This document shows positions 41,745 to 55,847 of a stretch of DNA of 64,000 nt, piece by piece. A program made the position numbers and the translations under genes. Positions within the stretch are counted from its first letter, which is position 1; each line of letters begins with the position of its first letter. Source of the stretch: Marsupella aquatica (lineage: Eukaryota; Marchantiophyta); NCBI GenBank assembly GCA_973895155.1, contig OZ316894.1, positions 3,348,001 to 3,412,000 on the forward strand, written 5' to 3'. Under the pieces are notes generated by a model. That model did not search any database. It saw only the letters and a list, made by a program, of their open reading frames with translations, and was not told the origin of the DNA.

Positions 41745-44700
41745 ATGGGGCCAAAGAAGGGGCCTCAGAAGCAGCAGCAGCAGCAGAAGGGGAAGGGGAA
41801 GAATGTTTCTGGGAAGGCCGGTGAGGCAACAGGAGGTGGGAGCAGTAAAAACAAGGGTGCGGCTCAAGTTCAAATTTCGTCGGAGAATGAGAGAAAGCTT
41901 CGACAACTTCTGCAGAACACAGGGAATCTCTCCTCTGGGGTGACTAAGCAGCAGGAGGAGCTCTCTGTGGGCCAAAAGAAGTCAGCCGGAAGGCGGCTCC
42001 GTAATGTGTACGACACTCTTATTTCCGAAGGATTTTCTTCCTCTCAGATAGAACAAGCTCTCGCTGCTCTATCGATTGTGAGCCTCCTGATTCCGCCGAC
42101 TCAAATATTTGTTTCATACGTGAAGACGAAATGAAAGAAAGCAGTGGGGAGACAATGGAAGTCATTAAAGCTTGATTATACCCTTCGGTGACCATCATTT
42201 GTATCGCTCTCGACTTGGGTTGATAGAAACTATAGATACTGTTTGGTTTAAATTTCCGTGCATACCCGGAGTGTTGAAATTCTGGGGGTCATCTTGTGTC
42301 CTTATTTGGTGATGTTTTGCTGACATGCAGGGAGGAGCAACTCTTGAATCCGCCCTGGATTGGCTGTGCATGAATTTACCTGCGAATGAGTTGCCGATAA
42401 AGTTCTCAAGTGGTTTCAGGGTTGAAGAGACTGAAGGTGCGGTTTATTTGCCGTCAAAAGCCCTCCTCAATATGGTGAATGATATCAACTTCCTGATTTG
42501 AGTGCATCTCAAGGTTATCAATTTGTTTTCTGTATAGGTCATGCGTTGAATTTGTTATTGGTCGGCACGTTGGGCGGGGCGTGTAGGAGGATCTATACAA
42601 GTTCTTGCAGCAGCACGACCCGACTGGGCACCTCCTGTGAAGCCAAGTGACGACGAGGAAAGAAATGTTCTTTACACATCAACAATTCCGAAACCTGCTC
42701 CAACTGTCAGAGAAAAGATACCCGACAAGGATGTGCAAACCGAGCAAGCCGAGTGGATTAAGCGCTACTTGGCTCAACAAGAAGAGGTGTGGGACTCAAC
42801 CTTGAGGTCTCAAGATGCTGTACCAATTGATCATTCAGTTTCTAAGAAGCAATAATTATTTGTTTCCTTAGCGATTCGAATTTAGAATGCTTCTGTAAAG
42901 TGCCTTTTCTTTCTGTAATTGGCTTCAGGCTAGTGGCAGTGAGAGCGATGAAGTGGACAGCGAAGATTCCGATTGGGAGGTACGTTTTACCTTTTGCTAT
43001 TTTCGTTTGTTAATCAGCCTACAGGGTTCGTTATTTACTCCACCCTTTAACATTGAACTTTTCTTCATTGGAGGTAGGAAATCCCTAGGTTTGGGTCCTC
43101 TGACCTGAAAAAGGTACGAGCTTTGACCTAGAGCAACTCAAGTTCCAAGCAAGAATGCTTGTCTTATGTTGCTGCATTTAGCTCACATGCGAACCTCTGG
43201 GTGTTTTGGTGGTCGAATGTGTTCTGTCAATAAGCAACAACTCTCAACTGACACCTATTTGAGTTTTTTTTTCCTTCTTTTTTCTCTTTTTCCTCGCGAT
43301 CCCCACGGGTGGGGTGTGAGGCTCCCAAGAAGACCATCTATTTTCGTTCTTAAAATTGTCATGTGTTCTGTTGGACTCACATGCAGGTGTTTGCTGACCC
43401 AACGGAGCAGAACCGTCGCAAGGAGAAACGCCAGGTCTGAGTGATGTTCTTAGCTCATAATCTTCACTAAGAGATGAAGGCACAAGGCTATGTCCATTCC
43501 TGAGTCATGAATTGGCAGGAAACGCAGACAGTTTTGAAATCAGCTATAATCTGTCGTTTGTGCGTTTCATATAACAGGTTGTGGATCCACGCACCCGGTC
43601 AATTTCTATAGCAACTGAGTTTCAGAAGGCAAAACAGGCAGCTGCTCAGGCCAAGGAGAGAGGTGACAAAGAGAAACAGAAAGCAGCTGGTCGCTTGATA
43701 CGTGAGCTGAGACAAGAAATGACTTCTTTAGGTGATTTCGGATCCCAGAAGCGCTGTGGTTTCTTTTGCACGCTTTAATTCCCAGGACAATTATTTAGTT
43801 TACCACGATTCATTTCTACCTAGATTGCAAAGCAGTCTCTTATGAATAAGATGGGTTTCATACATTTGTTAACGTCAAGTGTCGTTGTTCATAACAGGTT
43901 TGTCAGAGAGTGCACTCAATCAAATGGTGGTAAGGGATCCGTTCCCGGGTCTTGGAAATGCTGCTTTCCCAAGTCTTGGAGAGACTACAAACACAGCCTT
44001 TCCCAGGCTGGGGGAGCCTAGAAATGCTGCCTTCCCGAGCCTTGGGGAGACTAAAAGTGCTCGAGCTCCTGACCAAGGCCAAAACAATTCATTAGGATTA
44101 TCATTCGCTGACTTAATGAGAAGCAAAACGTCTGCACCTTCAGCAGCTGGTACCCCTGCGGTGTCAAATATGGTCAACCTCTCCAAAGCAAGAAAACTGC
44201 CAGATTGGGCGAAAACAGTTGTTGAGGGGAGTCCACTGGTTCCTAAGAGTGTCAGCAATGCAAACTCTAGTGAAGACGTTGACGGAAGTGTGCTAACATT
44301 TATAGAGGCCGAGGACGATTCTCTGGGAAAGAGATTAGCCTCAGAGCCTGCACAAGATACTGAAAGACCGACAGCACCACAATCAGTAGACATTGAGCAG
44401 GAATCTCATGCGAGATCGACAGATGATGCAGTTGACGATTCGGAGGAGGCACCGGAGAAACCGACAGAACCTGAGATAAGCTATAGCACCGAAGCTCAGC
44501 AACAAGTGAAAATTCCTGATAAAGAAGCAGAACCGGTGACGGAAGAAGATGGTGGCATGCTGGGTATGTTTGATGAAGAGTCAGCTTCTGAGCAGTTACC
44601 AGAATCTGTGGTAAACATTCAAAAGAAAGAAAAGCTCACTGCATGGGGAATGGAGAATGCTGGCCCTCGGCGAAAGCAGGTTCCAATCAACAAGAAAGCA

Positions 44701-47700
44701 AGCCAACAAACGTCACAGGTTCGTCCCCCCACCTCTCATCGCAAGTATTCAGTTGTTACCTCGGCAATATCTTTCTGTATCTCTATTTCTATGCGTATAT
44801 GTTGTCAGCATGCTTGTATACGTGGAACAAGCTCAGGGTGACGCTTTTACCTATTTATGGTTGTTTCTTATGAGAGGGAAGCAACTCGAATTCGTCGAAA
44901 AGAAACATTAGCTGAATACAAAAAGTTGACAATTATTCATATACATAGAATATACAGTTCTTCGCACTTTGATTACAACCATGTTTTAATCCATCTTGAA
45001 GGAAGCGAATTGTTTTCTCTTTCTTGCGAAGATCCGTGATGCTTCGGTTACAGAATGTATTCTCATGAATAGTTCCGGACTTTGCAACGTACACTCGCTT
45101 GGAGCTTTTTGAAGGGTTCTGATTCTCAATTTCTCTGGCACTCGCAGGATGAGTTTCTACGACAACCAAAAGCTGTTCTCCAGCAGCACTGCCAAAAGAA
45201 TGGCTGGGCAGCTCCAAAATATGAAAAGCTGTCCGCACTAGGCAAACTATATGCATATACTGTAACTGTCACTAGACCGACTGTTGGCCGCGGCAAGAAT
45301 AAAATAGTTGGAGGTCCAGTACTTTGCAAACTTCCGGAAAAGGAAGATTATTTTGAGTCAATATCTGTGAGTACCAAGCAGATCTCTATTTCTTCTGTGA
45401 GAAGAGTAAATTGAATAGTATACTTCTATATACTTATATCCGCCCTGGTCAAAATGCAATGCGATTTACAGTATCATGCTGATCTGGTGTCTTTCACACT
45501 TGGCAAGGTAGAAGCAGTGTAACTGTTGCAAGCTTACACCCCTCCTATCTCAGAACTAGGGTATTTTTGGCTGAGTAGAGAACGACGTTCTTCACGACTT
45601 GGCTCCCGTCAGGGCAACGCTGATTTCCACAACACTTTTGTTTTGACCTGGGATAACGTTGAGACAGTGTTAAATCCTACACTAATTTCTAGCTTGGTGC
45701 AGGATGCACAGAATGCCGTCGCTACCTGGGCGTTATCTATACTGCTGCCAGAACTCCCATTGCATCACATCTTACCAGAACCATATAGGACAATGTGTCT
45801 ACGCTGGCAAACTTCAGGTTACATGACTACTTATCTTCACTTGTGACCATGAATTGAAGCTTGCATCAGCTTTCCTTGTTTTCATAAATCTATGATCTGT
45901 GTCTAGTCTAACGTGTTCGTTGCGCAGGGCAAAATGCTAGGAAGGACTTGAAAAGAGAGGAGGAGGTTCGCAGAGCTTCCTTTGTTGATTCTCTCGTTAA
46001 TTCGAGCATTTCTAGTGATAAGACAACGGATGATAACACTGTCTCTGAACAATCACCCACCGAAGAAAGAGAATTTATGGACAGTCAAAAACCTTTTGCC
46101 AAGCCCGCCGCAATGGACAACTGTGAGTGTCCCGTATGCCTGAGCGAAGCCTCAGAATTTGAAATAGCTGTAGAGGTAGACTTCATGAAGCGCATGAGAA
46201 ATCTGCTTGTACTTTACGGGAATAGGTCTTGCAGCAGGGACAGATATTTACATACAAAACTTTCCAGCTGCTTTGAGTAAATTTGTATGCTCTGAAGAAG
46301 AAGCCATAATTAGAGACATTTGGTGGCTCCTGCAGTGATCCAGTTCCGCAAAGAAGCTGAGAGCCGTGATCTTAAAAGGAGACACGAGGGCAAGTTGAGA
46401 ACAAACAATTATCAGGTGTGCCCAGAAACCCTTTTTGGACGTTTTGCTCACCGAGACCGTTTTTTGTCTAAAGTGCTTCATATCCTGAATGATGCTGCTG
46501 AGTCTAACGATCGTCATGATCTGTATTAGGCTATGGTGAGAGCCCGAGCAGGGCTGCCAATGGCAGCTGTGAAAGATGACTTTCTAAGGAAAGTCAGAGA
46601 AAGTGAAGTGGTGGTTGTTAGTGGCGAAACTGGGTGTGGGAAAACTACACAGGTAGACTTTGGTGGATTGTTCAGATTTTGTTCTCAGCTATCATTAGTT
46701 GCACAGAATATGATGTTGATGCAGTTTATCCTTTGCTCAGATTCGGTCAAACTATCCTATTCTGCTCTACTGTGCAAGTTGAGTGCACCAGTAATTGGCT
46801 CTACAGTCAGAACGCTTCCTTTGAGAAAATTGTACGGAGAAGTCCCATGCAACGAAGACTCTTGGGTAGGCTTCCTAGAGGGTTAGACCGCGAGGGATGG
46901 CATCCATTCAAACTCGAATACTACGCACAAGAATTTTTGCTAATTATGTGGTTTTCATCTGTCTACAATTAGGGTCCACAATATCTGTTAGATGAGATGA
47001 TTGTTGCTGGCCGTGGGGGATTCTGTAATATTATCTGCACTCAACCACGGCGAATAGCAGTAAGATCTGATTCTCTTTACTTTTCATTGCCGTATGTTAT
47101 GTGTATATGTCCTTTCTACAATGTGAGCAAAGTCTAGCGTGACGAGGAATAAAATCTCACTGATCAGATCTAAGATCTCTGTCGGCTCTTCAGTTGAGCC
47201 ATAAGTGGTCAATCCAGTAATGTGGGCCTAATAAGTTTTCCAAGTGCTACACCGCTGAGACGCCTGCTCTAGTACATTCTTTTGTCAATTTCCCAGCCTT
47301 GAAGTTTTGAAGCATAGGAAGAGTCCCTGAGAATTTGGTCATTGGAGTTCCTCGTCCAGTACTTAAGTGATGCTGTGAACTCATGCTGACCATTATGAAA
47401 TATATCTTAGAGCTATGATTGAGCAGTTTATCTCCACTAGGAGACTGATTATAGACTTTTAAAGGCCTTGAAGGTCCCGATTGTGGTGGCGATGTGGATT
47501 TATAATTGGTTCGGATTTCAATTGAGTGTAGTTTTCATTCTTGTGACAGCGGGCTTCATGACATATTGTTGCTTTATTTGCCACGATGCTTCCATAGGCA
47601 ATATCTGTAGCAGAAAGAGTAGCAGTTGAACGGTGTGAGACTTCTCCGGGAACCAGTGGATCTCTTGTTGGCTATCAAGTTAGACTTGATACTGCATGGT

Positions 47701-50700
47701 GAGATTCTCCTGGAGCCTCCTGTTTATGTAAATGTACATATGGGCCACTGAATGTGAGTTACTCGCTAGAGAGGAGCTTACCACGATTCTTTGGGATCGA
47801 AGGAAGTAAATTGCTGAGATTGTGGTTTGATTTTCAGGAATGCAGGCACAAAGCTTCTATTCTGTACGACAGGTATTTTGCTTCGGCGCCTTGGGGTGAG
47901 TAATCTTTAGAACCAATTTGAGCCACCATCGCTTTTTTTTTTTCGAAGCCTTCCGTTGGTCTAATAATGTTTCAAAAATTCTTTAAACTTAGCTTTTCTG
48001 TGAAGAGTGTGTGTGTATTTGTTGACTTTACTTTTCAAATCAAATTCATATAATTGCAGTGCATATATGACTTGGCAATGAGTGGGTTATACTAGAAAGA
48101 AATGTTGTGCTCAGTGTCGCAGTCTTGTATGAGTCAGCGATAAATTTGTCGCTGGTATGATTTCTGTGACTTGGTGTGTGACTAACAACGTGCTGAAACG
48201 ATTGATTTCGCTATTTGACGTCTTGCTCACACGTTGCAGGGAGATCGAGATTTGGAAGGTGTTTCTCACATCGTAGTGGATGAAGTTCATGAACGCACCG
48301 TTCTGGTAAGGTTTTGGGTTCTACACCTGGATTTGTACAGCGACAACGTAAACAATAGACTAAGTGCTCCCACTCGCTTTTAGTGCTAATCACAAGAGAT
48401 AAACTATGAAGTTGTTTCTTGATTATATTTAGTGTCTACGTTTGTGCACGGCAAAGAAAATGAGAATTTTTCAAGACGTTGTCGTATAGATTTTAGATAA
48501 GTACACCCTAAACCCAAGTATCTCAGTATGAGTGACTTTTTTTGGTCCTTGATTATGCAGGGCGACTTCTTATTAGTGATTTTGAAAGACCTCTTGGAGA
48601 GGAGGAGGGAATCGGGATTTCCTCTGAAGCTCATTCTCATGTGAGTTTCCTTAAATCTCAAGAGCGCGTTTACGTCTGAAATGGGAAGACTCCTTCGATT
48701 CATATTTGTGCCACTGTCAAAATCAGAAGCGTTTGTTATGCATACAAATTGTTTCTGACCAAGGTCTCGACTCTGCATCTCTAACAGGTCTGCTACTCTT
48801 GACTCTGAGCTCTTCTCACAGTACTTTGGAGACTGTCCAGTGATCAAAGCTAAGGGCCGCACATTTCCAGTGACTACATATTATTTGGAGGACATCCATG
48901 ACCGACTTCAGTACCGTCTTGCAACTGATTCACCAGCAGTCATGCACTATGATAACAAAGGAAACAAGAACAAGGTGAGGATGTACTCTTATTTCTAAAT
49001 CGTTTCACGAGTGTACATTTCGTGAAATGCATTGGTTGCACTGACACTCGTGGTTGACTCTCAGACGTCCAAGAATCTCGTGGATAGTAGTAGGGGAAGG
49101 CAAAGTCTGGTGCAGTCCGGGTGGGGAGATGATCAGTCCTTGGAGGAGGTGCCTGTCAACCCACTTTTTGACGAGGATATGTACGTGGAGTACAGCCAGA
49201 GAACCCGTTCCAATCTGGTGGGCATGCCAAGACCTCTTTATCAGTTACATGATGCTTTTGTTCACGGACAAATATCTCAATTGGGAAGTCCTACATGCTG
49301 CATTTGTGGAAGTTTCATGTACTAAGATTCTTACAGAACCTCTTGCAAAAAGAAATGCTAAATCAGGCTCTGTCCCGCTTTAAAAAAAGAAAAAGGAAAT
49401 AGAGAAGCTATAGATATGCTGAAATGGCTCAGGGATTTGTTTTGCAATTGGAATCCCACCTGCATAAGAGGACGGCACATCTGATACAAAGTTTATTGCA
49501 GACAAGACTCAACGAAGATGTTATTGATTATGACCTTATTGAGGATTTGATTATTCATATTGATGAGGAAGGTGAACCTGGAGCCATTCTTGTATTTCTA
49601 CCGGTAAGTTGTCCTGTCAATTGCCCTGATGTCATCGTTAGCGTATCTCGGTTTTGAGAGGCAGATATTTCTTGAAACCTGTTGTTGATCGTGTCAATTT
49701 CTGGCCTTTATTGGCAGGGAATGGCAGAAATTCAGTTCTTGTGGGACAGACTTGCAGTTTCAAGAAGATTTAGTGGCTCAGCATCAGAATGGCTGCTGCC
49801 TTTGCACTCTTCTGTTGCCTCCTCAGATCAAAAGAGAGTGTTCCAGACTCCTCCAAAGGGACACCGGAAGGTAGAGGCTATAACTTCTTATCTTTCAGAT
49901 CTACAGATGCAGTTCTATGATAACAAGAAAGGAGCTTGGTTGTGTTGAGCACAGGTTCATTATGGTCTTTCTCAATCGTTAGTCTTGTCTGTAATTTCTT
50001 GAGTCATTTGGAGTAATTTGTAAGATTTTCCTCTATTAAGCTAGTCCTCAGTTAACTGCCACAAGCTCCATTAACCTCAGATTTGTTGTGAGTCTGTGCT
50101 CAGGTGGTGTTAGCAACCAACATTGCAGAGACAAGCATAACAATTGATGATGTGGTCCATGTTATTGATGGCGGAAAACACAAAGAAAACCGATTCAACC
50201 CTCGGCGAGTATGTAACCTCATTCTAACTATTGTTCTGGTTCAACTAAATTTATTACTGTCCACCCGTTTAAACTGTAATTTGCGTAGTGTTGATTTCGT
50301 GTGTACGTAGTGCCTACCTTCAAGTCAAGCCAGAGGGCTTGTTTGCTCCAAGGTTGAAAGGCTTCTGTATTTGTTACATTTTCTTACTTCTCTTGTCTTC
50401 AGATACTGATGAAAGTGTTATTTCTAACGTGGATTGCACCTCTCAGGGAATGTCGAGCATGGTCGAAGCTTGGATCTCCCAAGCAAATGCAAAGCAACGA
50501 AGTGGTAGAGCTGGTCGTGTGCAAGCTGGAAACTGCTTCTGCCTGTACACAAGAAATCGTTTTGACAAATTACTCCGGCCATTTCAGGCACGGCTACCCA
50601 TGAACCTTATCTCAGTTGCTAAAATTTTGTCATTTTTGCTAAAGCAAGCCTGGTACGATGAACACGAACCTGCAAGTTGGTTGCGTGTGTTGTGGGTTTC

Positions 50701-53700
50701 AACAATGTATTTTGCTTTCTATGATAATGGTAACTGAAGTGGTTTCTGACCATCGCTGGTCAATTTGCAGCTTCCAGAGATCTTAAGAGTTCCTTTGGTG
50801 GAGTTGTGTTTACAAATAAAGCTTCTACGGCTGGGCAGTATATCTTCTTTTCTTGAAAGGGTTAGGCTCTTATCTTGGCCCGTCTGTTTCTTCAAAATCT
50901 GGTACTATTTTCCGGTCACAAATCTTACTTGCAGGTGACGGGTTCACAGTTGAAAATCATGACCCACTAATGTTTGTCTTCTATGTAACCTCTAGGCACT
51001 GGAGCCTCCAAAGGCGGATGCAGTACAGAGTGCTATCTCTACACTTCGTCAGGTACCCAATCTCAGCTACGATGGAGTTCGGATGGACCGGCATGACTTT
51101 TGTTATGTAGAAGATGGATTGTTTGTGTTCACTCTCCTGAGTACTAAACTTTGTACTTGCAGGTTGGAGCCTTAGACGAGGCAGAAGTCTTGACATCCCT
51201 GGGGTATCATTTGGCCAATCTCCCAGTGGATGTTCGTGTTGGGAAGGTCCGTGTGCATTTGTTGAAACTGCAAGGAGCTTGCACATTTTTGATTGCTTTG
51301 CCTATGACCCTAATTTGTAGGATTGGACTTCATCTTTTTAGCTATTTCCCTGCCTGAAAGTTTGACATGCCTTACGCGTCCTTTCACTTGAAACAGATGC
51401 TACTCTTTGGAGCCGTTTTAGGGTGTCTTAGCCCAGTCCTGACGATTGCAGCTTGCCTCAGCCACAAGTCGCCCTTTACTTCACCTCAAGATCAGGTTCA
51501 AATTTCCTTTGCCCTTACCGGTTGTGTTATTGTTGTTGTTTTCGATTGTATTGACGAAGGGAGATCTTTGATCAACCAGTCATGCTAACCACCCCGTTAG
51601 TTTAACCAGTCAAGAAAATCTGAGGTTCAGCTTTCGTACTAACTATTGGAGTTGTTGGGAACTTACGTTTTGCTTGCTGGTTTTCCCCAAAGCCGGACGA
51701 AGAAAAATAACAAGCAAGTTTTCATCATTCTTACAGAGGGAAGCCGCTGAGAGGGCAAAACAATTGCTAGTCGCTGATAAAGGACAGGATGGAACGGCTG
51801 CAAATGTTGCGTCTGGTCAACAATCTGATCACCTCGCAATGGTTGCTGCATACGAGGGGTGGAACACTCTAGCGTCATTGGTAACTAACGCAAAGATATT
51901 CTTCTACCTGATGGCAACTGGATCTTTTGTTTATCTTTCTTTCTCGTTCAGCAATGACATACTTATAATTTTTGGGTATCGGATGGATGACAGAAAGGAG
52001 CACGAGCTGCTCGTGAATATTGTAATAATAATTTTCTCAGTGGTCCTACTTTAACCATGTTACGGTAATGATTGTTTTCTCTATCTTATGTTGGAACCTG
52101 TCTTAGAAAAACCAAGTCTTGGACTTTCTTTGATTAAAATTCCATCTACGTGGTTTTGATGCCTGAATTTTTCAGTGTTCGTGTACTCAGTATTAATTTA
52201 CTTCACAGAATCTCATGTGCTAGCTGTTTTGGTTCTTAACAGGGATATGAGGAATCAATTTGCTTCTCTGTTGGCAGACATCGGCTTCATCCGTGTTCCA
52301 GAGGTTTGTATGAAATTTAGTCCTCTGAAAAGCGGTAGTCTGTCTCTAGCAGGCGCACAAGTGGTTTTGAATAGGCGCAATTATAGCCATGCTGCCATAC
52401 TGAGCCACATTTGTCTGTTGGTGTGAAGGCCGATAAAGGGAAGAGATCTGGTAAAATTGAGAGCCTCATAAATGATCCTCGACAGCTTTTCAACCGGAAT
52501 GCTCACCTATCATCAGTTGTGAAGGTACTGACTAGTCCTTCTCTTGCTCATCTTGAGGCTTTGCATAGTCAAATGACAATCTTGCCGTTTTTATGATCCA
52601 CTAGATTAATTCATAAGAGCATCACATGTATCTTTTCTTTGTGCCCTCAGGCAGCGTTATGTGCGGGCCTGTACCCTAATGTAGCTGCAATGGAGGAGGA
52701 TAGTGTGCGTGCTGGCCATGCAAGTGCACTCAGTCGGCGGGCAGGTCTGTCGTCTGGAAAACGCGCACATTGGTCAGATGGGCGTCGAGAGGTGTTCATT
52801 CATCCGACATCAATCAATCACAAAGTCTCCGAGTTTCGCCAACCATTTATTGTATTCCATGAGAAGGTAAAGATTGTACCGATGTCAGTCCCTGCTTATC
52901 TTGTGTATGCTCTCAATTATCCTGCACAATTTCGAATATCTAATAGTCTGGGTGATGCAAGTAGGAAAGCATGATATAAAGGACCTGAGTTTTGGATATA
53001 AGGAAGAGAGTTGAAAGGCGTAGAATCTTGCTTTAGACTGGGAAGAAACTGAAGTTCAAAGTTGTATTTTGGGTTGTCAGTGTAAGACTGTGTATTGCTA
53101 AGTCCAGCCTTCTCAGTAACCGAAAAGTGAAGTCTACCTTTGTTTGTTTGATATCATTTAGATGAAGGTATATAATTAGCAATTTGAATTGTCGGTTGTG
53201 TCTTTGAACTGGTAGGTGGAAACTAGCAGAGTGTACTTGCGGGATACAACAGTTATTTCTCCTTACGCTCTTCTGTTGTTTGGTGGAGCAATCAATGTGC
53301 AACATCAGGTTCGTGCTGTCTTGATCGTATTTGTAGCGTTTTCTATCTCTCTTTGGTTCCCATCCGTGTAGTCTACTACTAGGGTCTCTAGTAGCTTTTA
53401 GAGGGTCAGGCAACCGTGGAGCATGCTATCTAGTTATAGATAATGCGGCTCGAGAGTTGGTTGCGTCGTCATGAGATAAATGCTTGAATAAAATCTAAGT
53501 TTCAGTCTATTTCCATTCAGATGCGTGAGGTAGAAGGTTGACCTCGGGGTCGCAATTCGAGACTGCCTAGGATTGACGAGGTTTCTATTAACTGCTTGAT
53601 ACAGACGGGAAGGGTCACTGTTGATACATGGCTGGAGATGAATTCTCCAGCTCAGACAGCCGTTCTGTTTAAGAATCTCCGTGCTGCCCTGGACTCATTG

Positions 53701-54011
53701 CTAGATGAACACATTCGAGCTCCTCAGGTACGTAACTCATCTTTGATACCTTTATAAATTCTTGGGATACATGGTAGTGAATAGGGAGACGATATTTTTG
53801 AAGTGCATTACATCAAGGAAAAGGAAGTCAAACAACTTGAGTTTTGTATACTTGCCATCGAGGGTCCTATTTTTTGTTCTTAAGGTGTAACCTTCTTCAC
53901 GTCTGTGTCTTGTTTTATGGCTGTATCCAGGGAACGATATCCTCCAGTACGGAAGAAGTTATCAATTCGATAGCCCAACTACTGGTAGATGAAGAGAAAG
54001 TCCCATTATAG
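41745..54011 (+). CDS. DExH-box RNA helicase, DExH7/DHX57-like, 35 coding exons
   Basis: A putative ATP-dependent RNA helicase of about 1,630 residues. Exons in phase: 41745-42077, 42331-42436, 42587-42786, 42929-42979, 43387-43434, 43578-43731, 43898-44718, 45148-45366, 45703-45817, 45928-46122, 46336-46415, 46530-46652, 46973-47059, 47598-47698, 47838-47895, 48240-48305, 48561-48640, 48788-48974, 49065-49217, 49502-49603, 49718-49870, 50104-50208, 50447-50587, 50771-50860, 50996-51052, 51163-51246, 51397-51495, 51737-51880, 51994-52064, 52243-52303, 52429-52524, 52651-52866, 53216-53308, 53605-53727, 53931-54011. A UBA-like region lies near 90-135. Core motifs are GETGCGKT (806-813), TQPRR, DEVH (911-914), SAT (947-949), ATNIAETSIT and QRSGRAGR (1196-1203). 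HA2 and OB-fold regions complete the protein. All introns are GT-AG except intron 23 (GC-AG). No frameshift was seen. Least certain are the starts of exons 28 and 31 and the end of exon 3. Confidence 0.92.
43935..44065 (+). repeat. 33-bp coding repeats in the helicase N-terminus
   Basis: The peptide runs LGNAAFPS, LGETTNTAFPR, LGEPRNAAFPS, LGETK: three and a half units of 11 residues, in frame. The region lies in the poorly conserved N-terminal linker. Confidence 0.85.
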
Positions 54012-55730
54012 ACCATTTATTGTTCTAGTGGGGCTCAATATCTGAAACTCTCAAGTGTGGTGTGTTATTCGCCATACATGGGAATCAGTAGTCGTCCCCT
54101 CCCTTCGTAATGGCGTGGAAATTGTAGTAGATGATTTCATCACCATTCATGGGAATTGAAGTCCTAAGACGGATCTTTCTTTTGCCTGTTGCCTTTGTGA
54201 TGCATTAGAATAAGGTATCCCAGAGTATGGTCAAGGTTGGGTCAGGGTCACCTCATGTAGGTACATACATGAAATGATAAAGAAATCAACTTCCGAGTGT
54301 GTTTTATTGGCTAACCTTTAAGTAGTTCGATTCATTGCAGTTCGTGAATTAGTGCACGCCAATCCAAGTCTTGACTTACTTGCCGGTTCTCCTGTGATGA
54401 GCTCATGGCTTGGAGCTTATAACTGTGTAGATCATAGCCTTCTGAAGCCTAGTTACAAAGGCCCTGAACACATGGAATGCATTTTCGAGAAGGAAAGATC
54501 ATCCAGAACCACGAGTAATAGTATTTCTTGGCGGATGAGCATGATTGAACCGTGGGTGTGTCGAGGTGAAAAATAAAGTGAAATGGACCAGTGCTAACAA
54601 GATGATGGATATGGTCAAGTTTACAAATGCCGTGGGGGTCTCACTCTAAAACGTGTATTCTATCAGGGGACGTTTTGGGTCATAAGTACCCTAGAATATA
54701 AGAAATATTTTAATTAATATTTATAGCACCAAAAACATTAGTATTAGGTCACAAGAATTTATAAGTCTTCCATTAAACACATTGCCCTTTTTCAATACTA
54801 AGTGGTGCACAATGAGTTTGAAGAAAAAAAGTGACTACCTAAAGTTCAATCTGCTCACATTTCCACCAAATTGCCCCCCTTCTTACCACGAGGGTGAGAT
54901 GGCAAGAGTGTAATGAATTTGAAGATACTAAGTGAGTACCTGAAGTTAAATTTGCCTTCATTTCCTCCAAATACCCTGCTTCTTGCAAAGAGGATGAGAT
55001 GGCAGAAATGTACTGCTATACTTTAGATGCAAACCCTAAACCCTAAACTCACTTTGCAAGTAAGGGTGAAAACAGGGGTGATGGAACAACACCCTAAGGA
55101 ATTTGTCAGGTTCACTTAAAATCCATAAAGATTCTTGCAAGTGTGTATACATGTTATAACCCCCTCGTTTCTTTTCCCTAAGTAGTTTAAGGGAAGATTA
55201 CCAGTTCTTGTTCGCTAGGTAGTTTCAGGGGAGGTTCCCAGCTAACCCTGGCTGGGGGTTTCCAAGGCTTGTAAACCCACCCTTTAGCTTTCTCTTTTTA
55301 TTTCCATCGAGGTTATGAGCCATTAGCCCCCTGCCAGGCCCGGGGCTCATGAGCTTTGACCTCATGTGGCTCCGCCTGGTTGTCCAATTTCAAGGACAAT
55401 TTTCAGGTTAAATATAGCAAAATGACCACGATTTTTTGTTGGGGGGTGGGGGGTGGTTACCATTGTTAACCCATGGCCACTCAGCCGCCATGGCTGTAAC
55501 CCCCTCGGGCTCACCCAGGGTAACCTTAGACAACCAATCTTAAAGAAAATGACAATTTGATTTGCTGGAGCATGTCAAAAGACACATTCCTCCCTTGGGA
55601 ACTAACATGGCACTTCCCTGTTAACCATTTCATTTTTGAGATAATTCTCTGATCAAGGGGCCTTGAGTATTCTACCTTCGCAGGGGTCCCCATGTCAGGT
55701 CTAGAAACCGGCACCACGAATCTTACTAGG
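54012..55730. other. Intergenic between the helicase and flavokinase genes
   Basis: Holds the helicase 3' flank, an AAACCCTAAACCCTAAAC stretch (about 55,028-55,045; telomere-like/telo-box), a TTGGGGGGTGGGGGGTGG tract (55,439-55,456) and two GTAACCCCCTCG-like boxes (about 55,155 and 55,497). The frame at 54,352-54,576 has no recognised domain. Confidence 0.5.
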
Positions 55731-55847
55731 GAAAATGGTATCAAGCCTAATCCTTATTGTCTGACGAAGAAATCGTCTGTGTTTCAGAAAGCGAAGAGCT
55801 GAAAATGGTATCAAGCCTAATCCTTATTGTCTGACGAAGAAATCGTC
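55731..55847. repeat. 47-bp duplication covering the 3' end of the flavokinase gene
   Basis: GAAAATGGTATCAAGCCTAA to CGAAGAAATCGTC occurs identically at 55,731-55,777 and 55,801-55,847 (period 70). The right copy contains the last codons and stop of the gene. Confidence 0.93.

Noticed and set aside
50588-50660. Read-through of helicase exon 23 (ARLPMNLISV) instead of a GC-AG intron
   Set aside because: It would add non-conserved residues inside a conserved region and the next GT donor is out of phase with exon 24.
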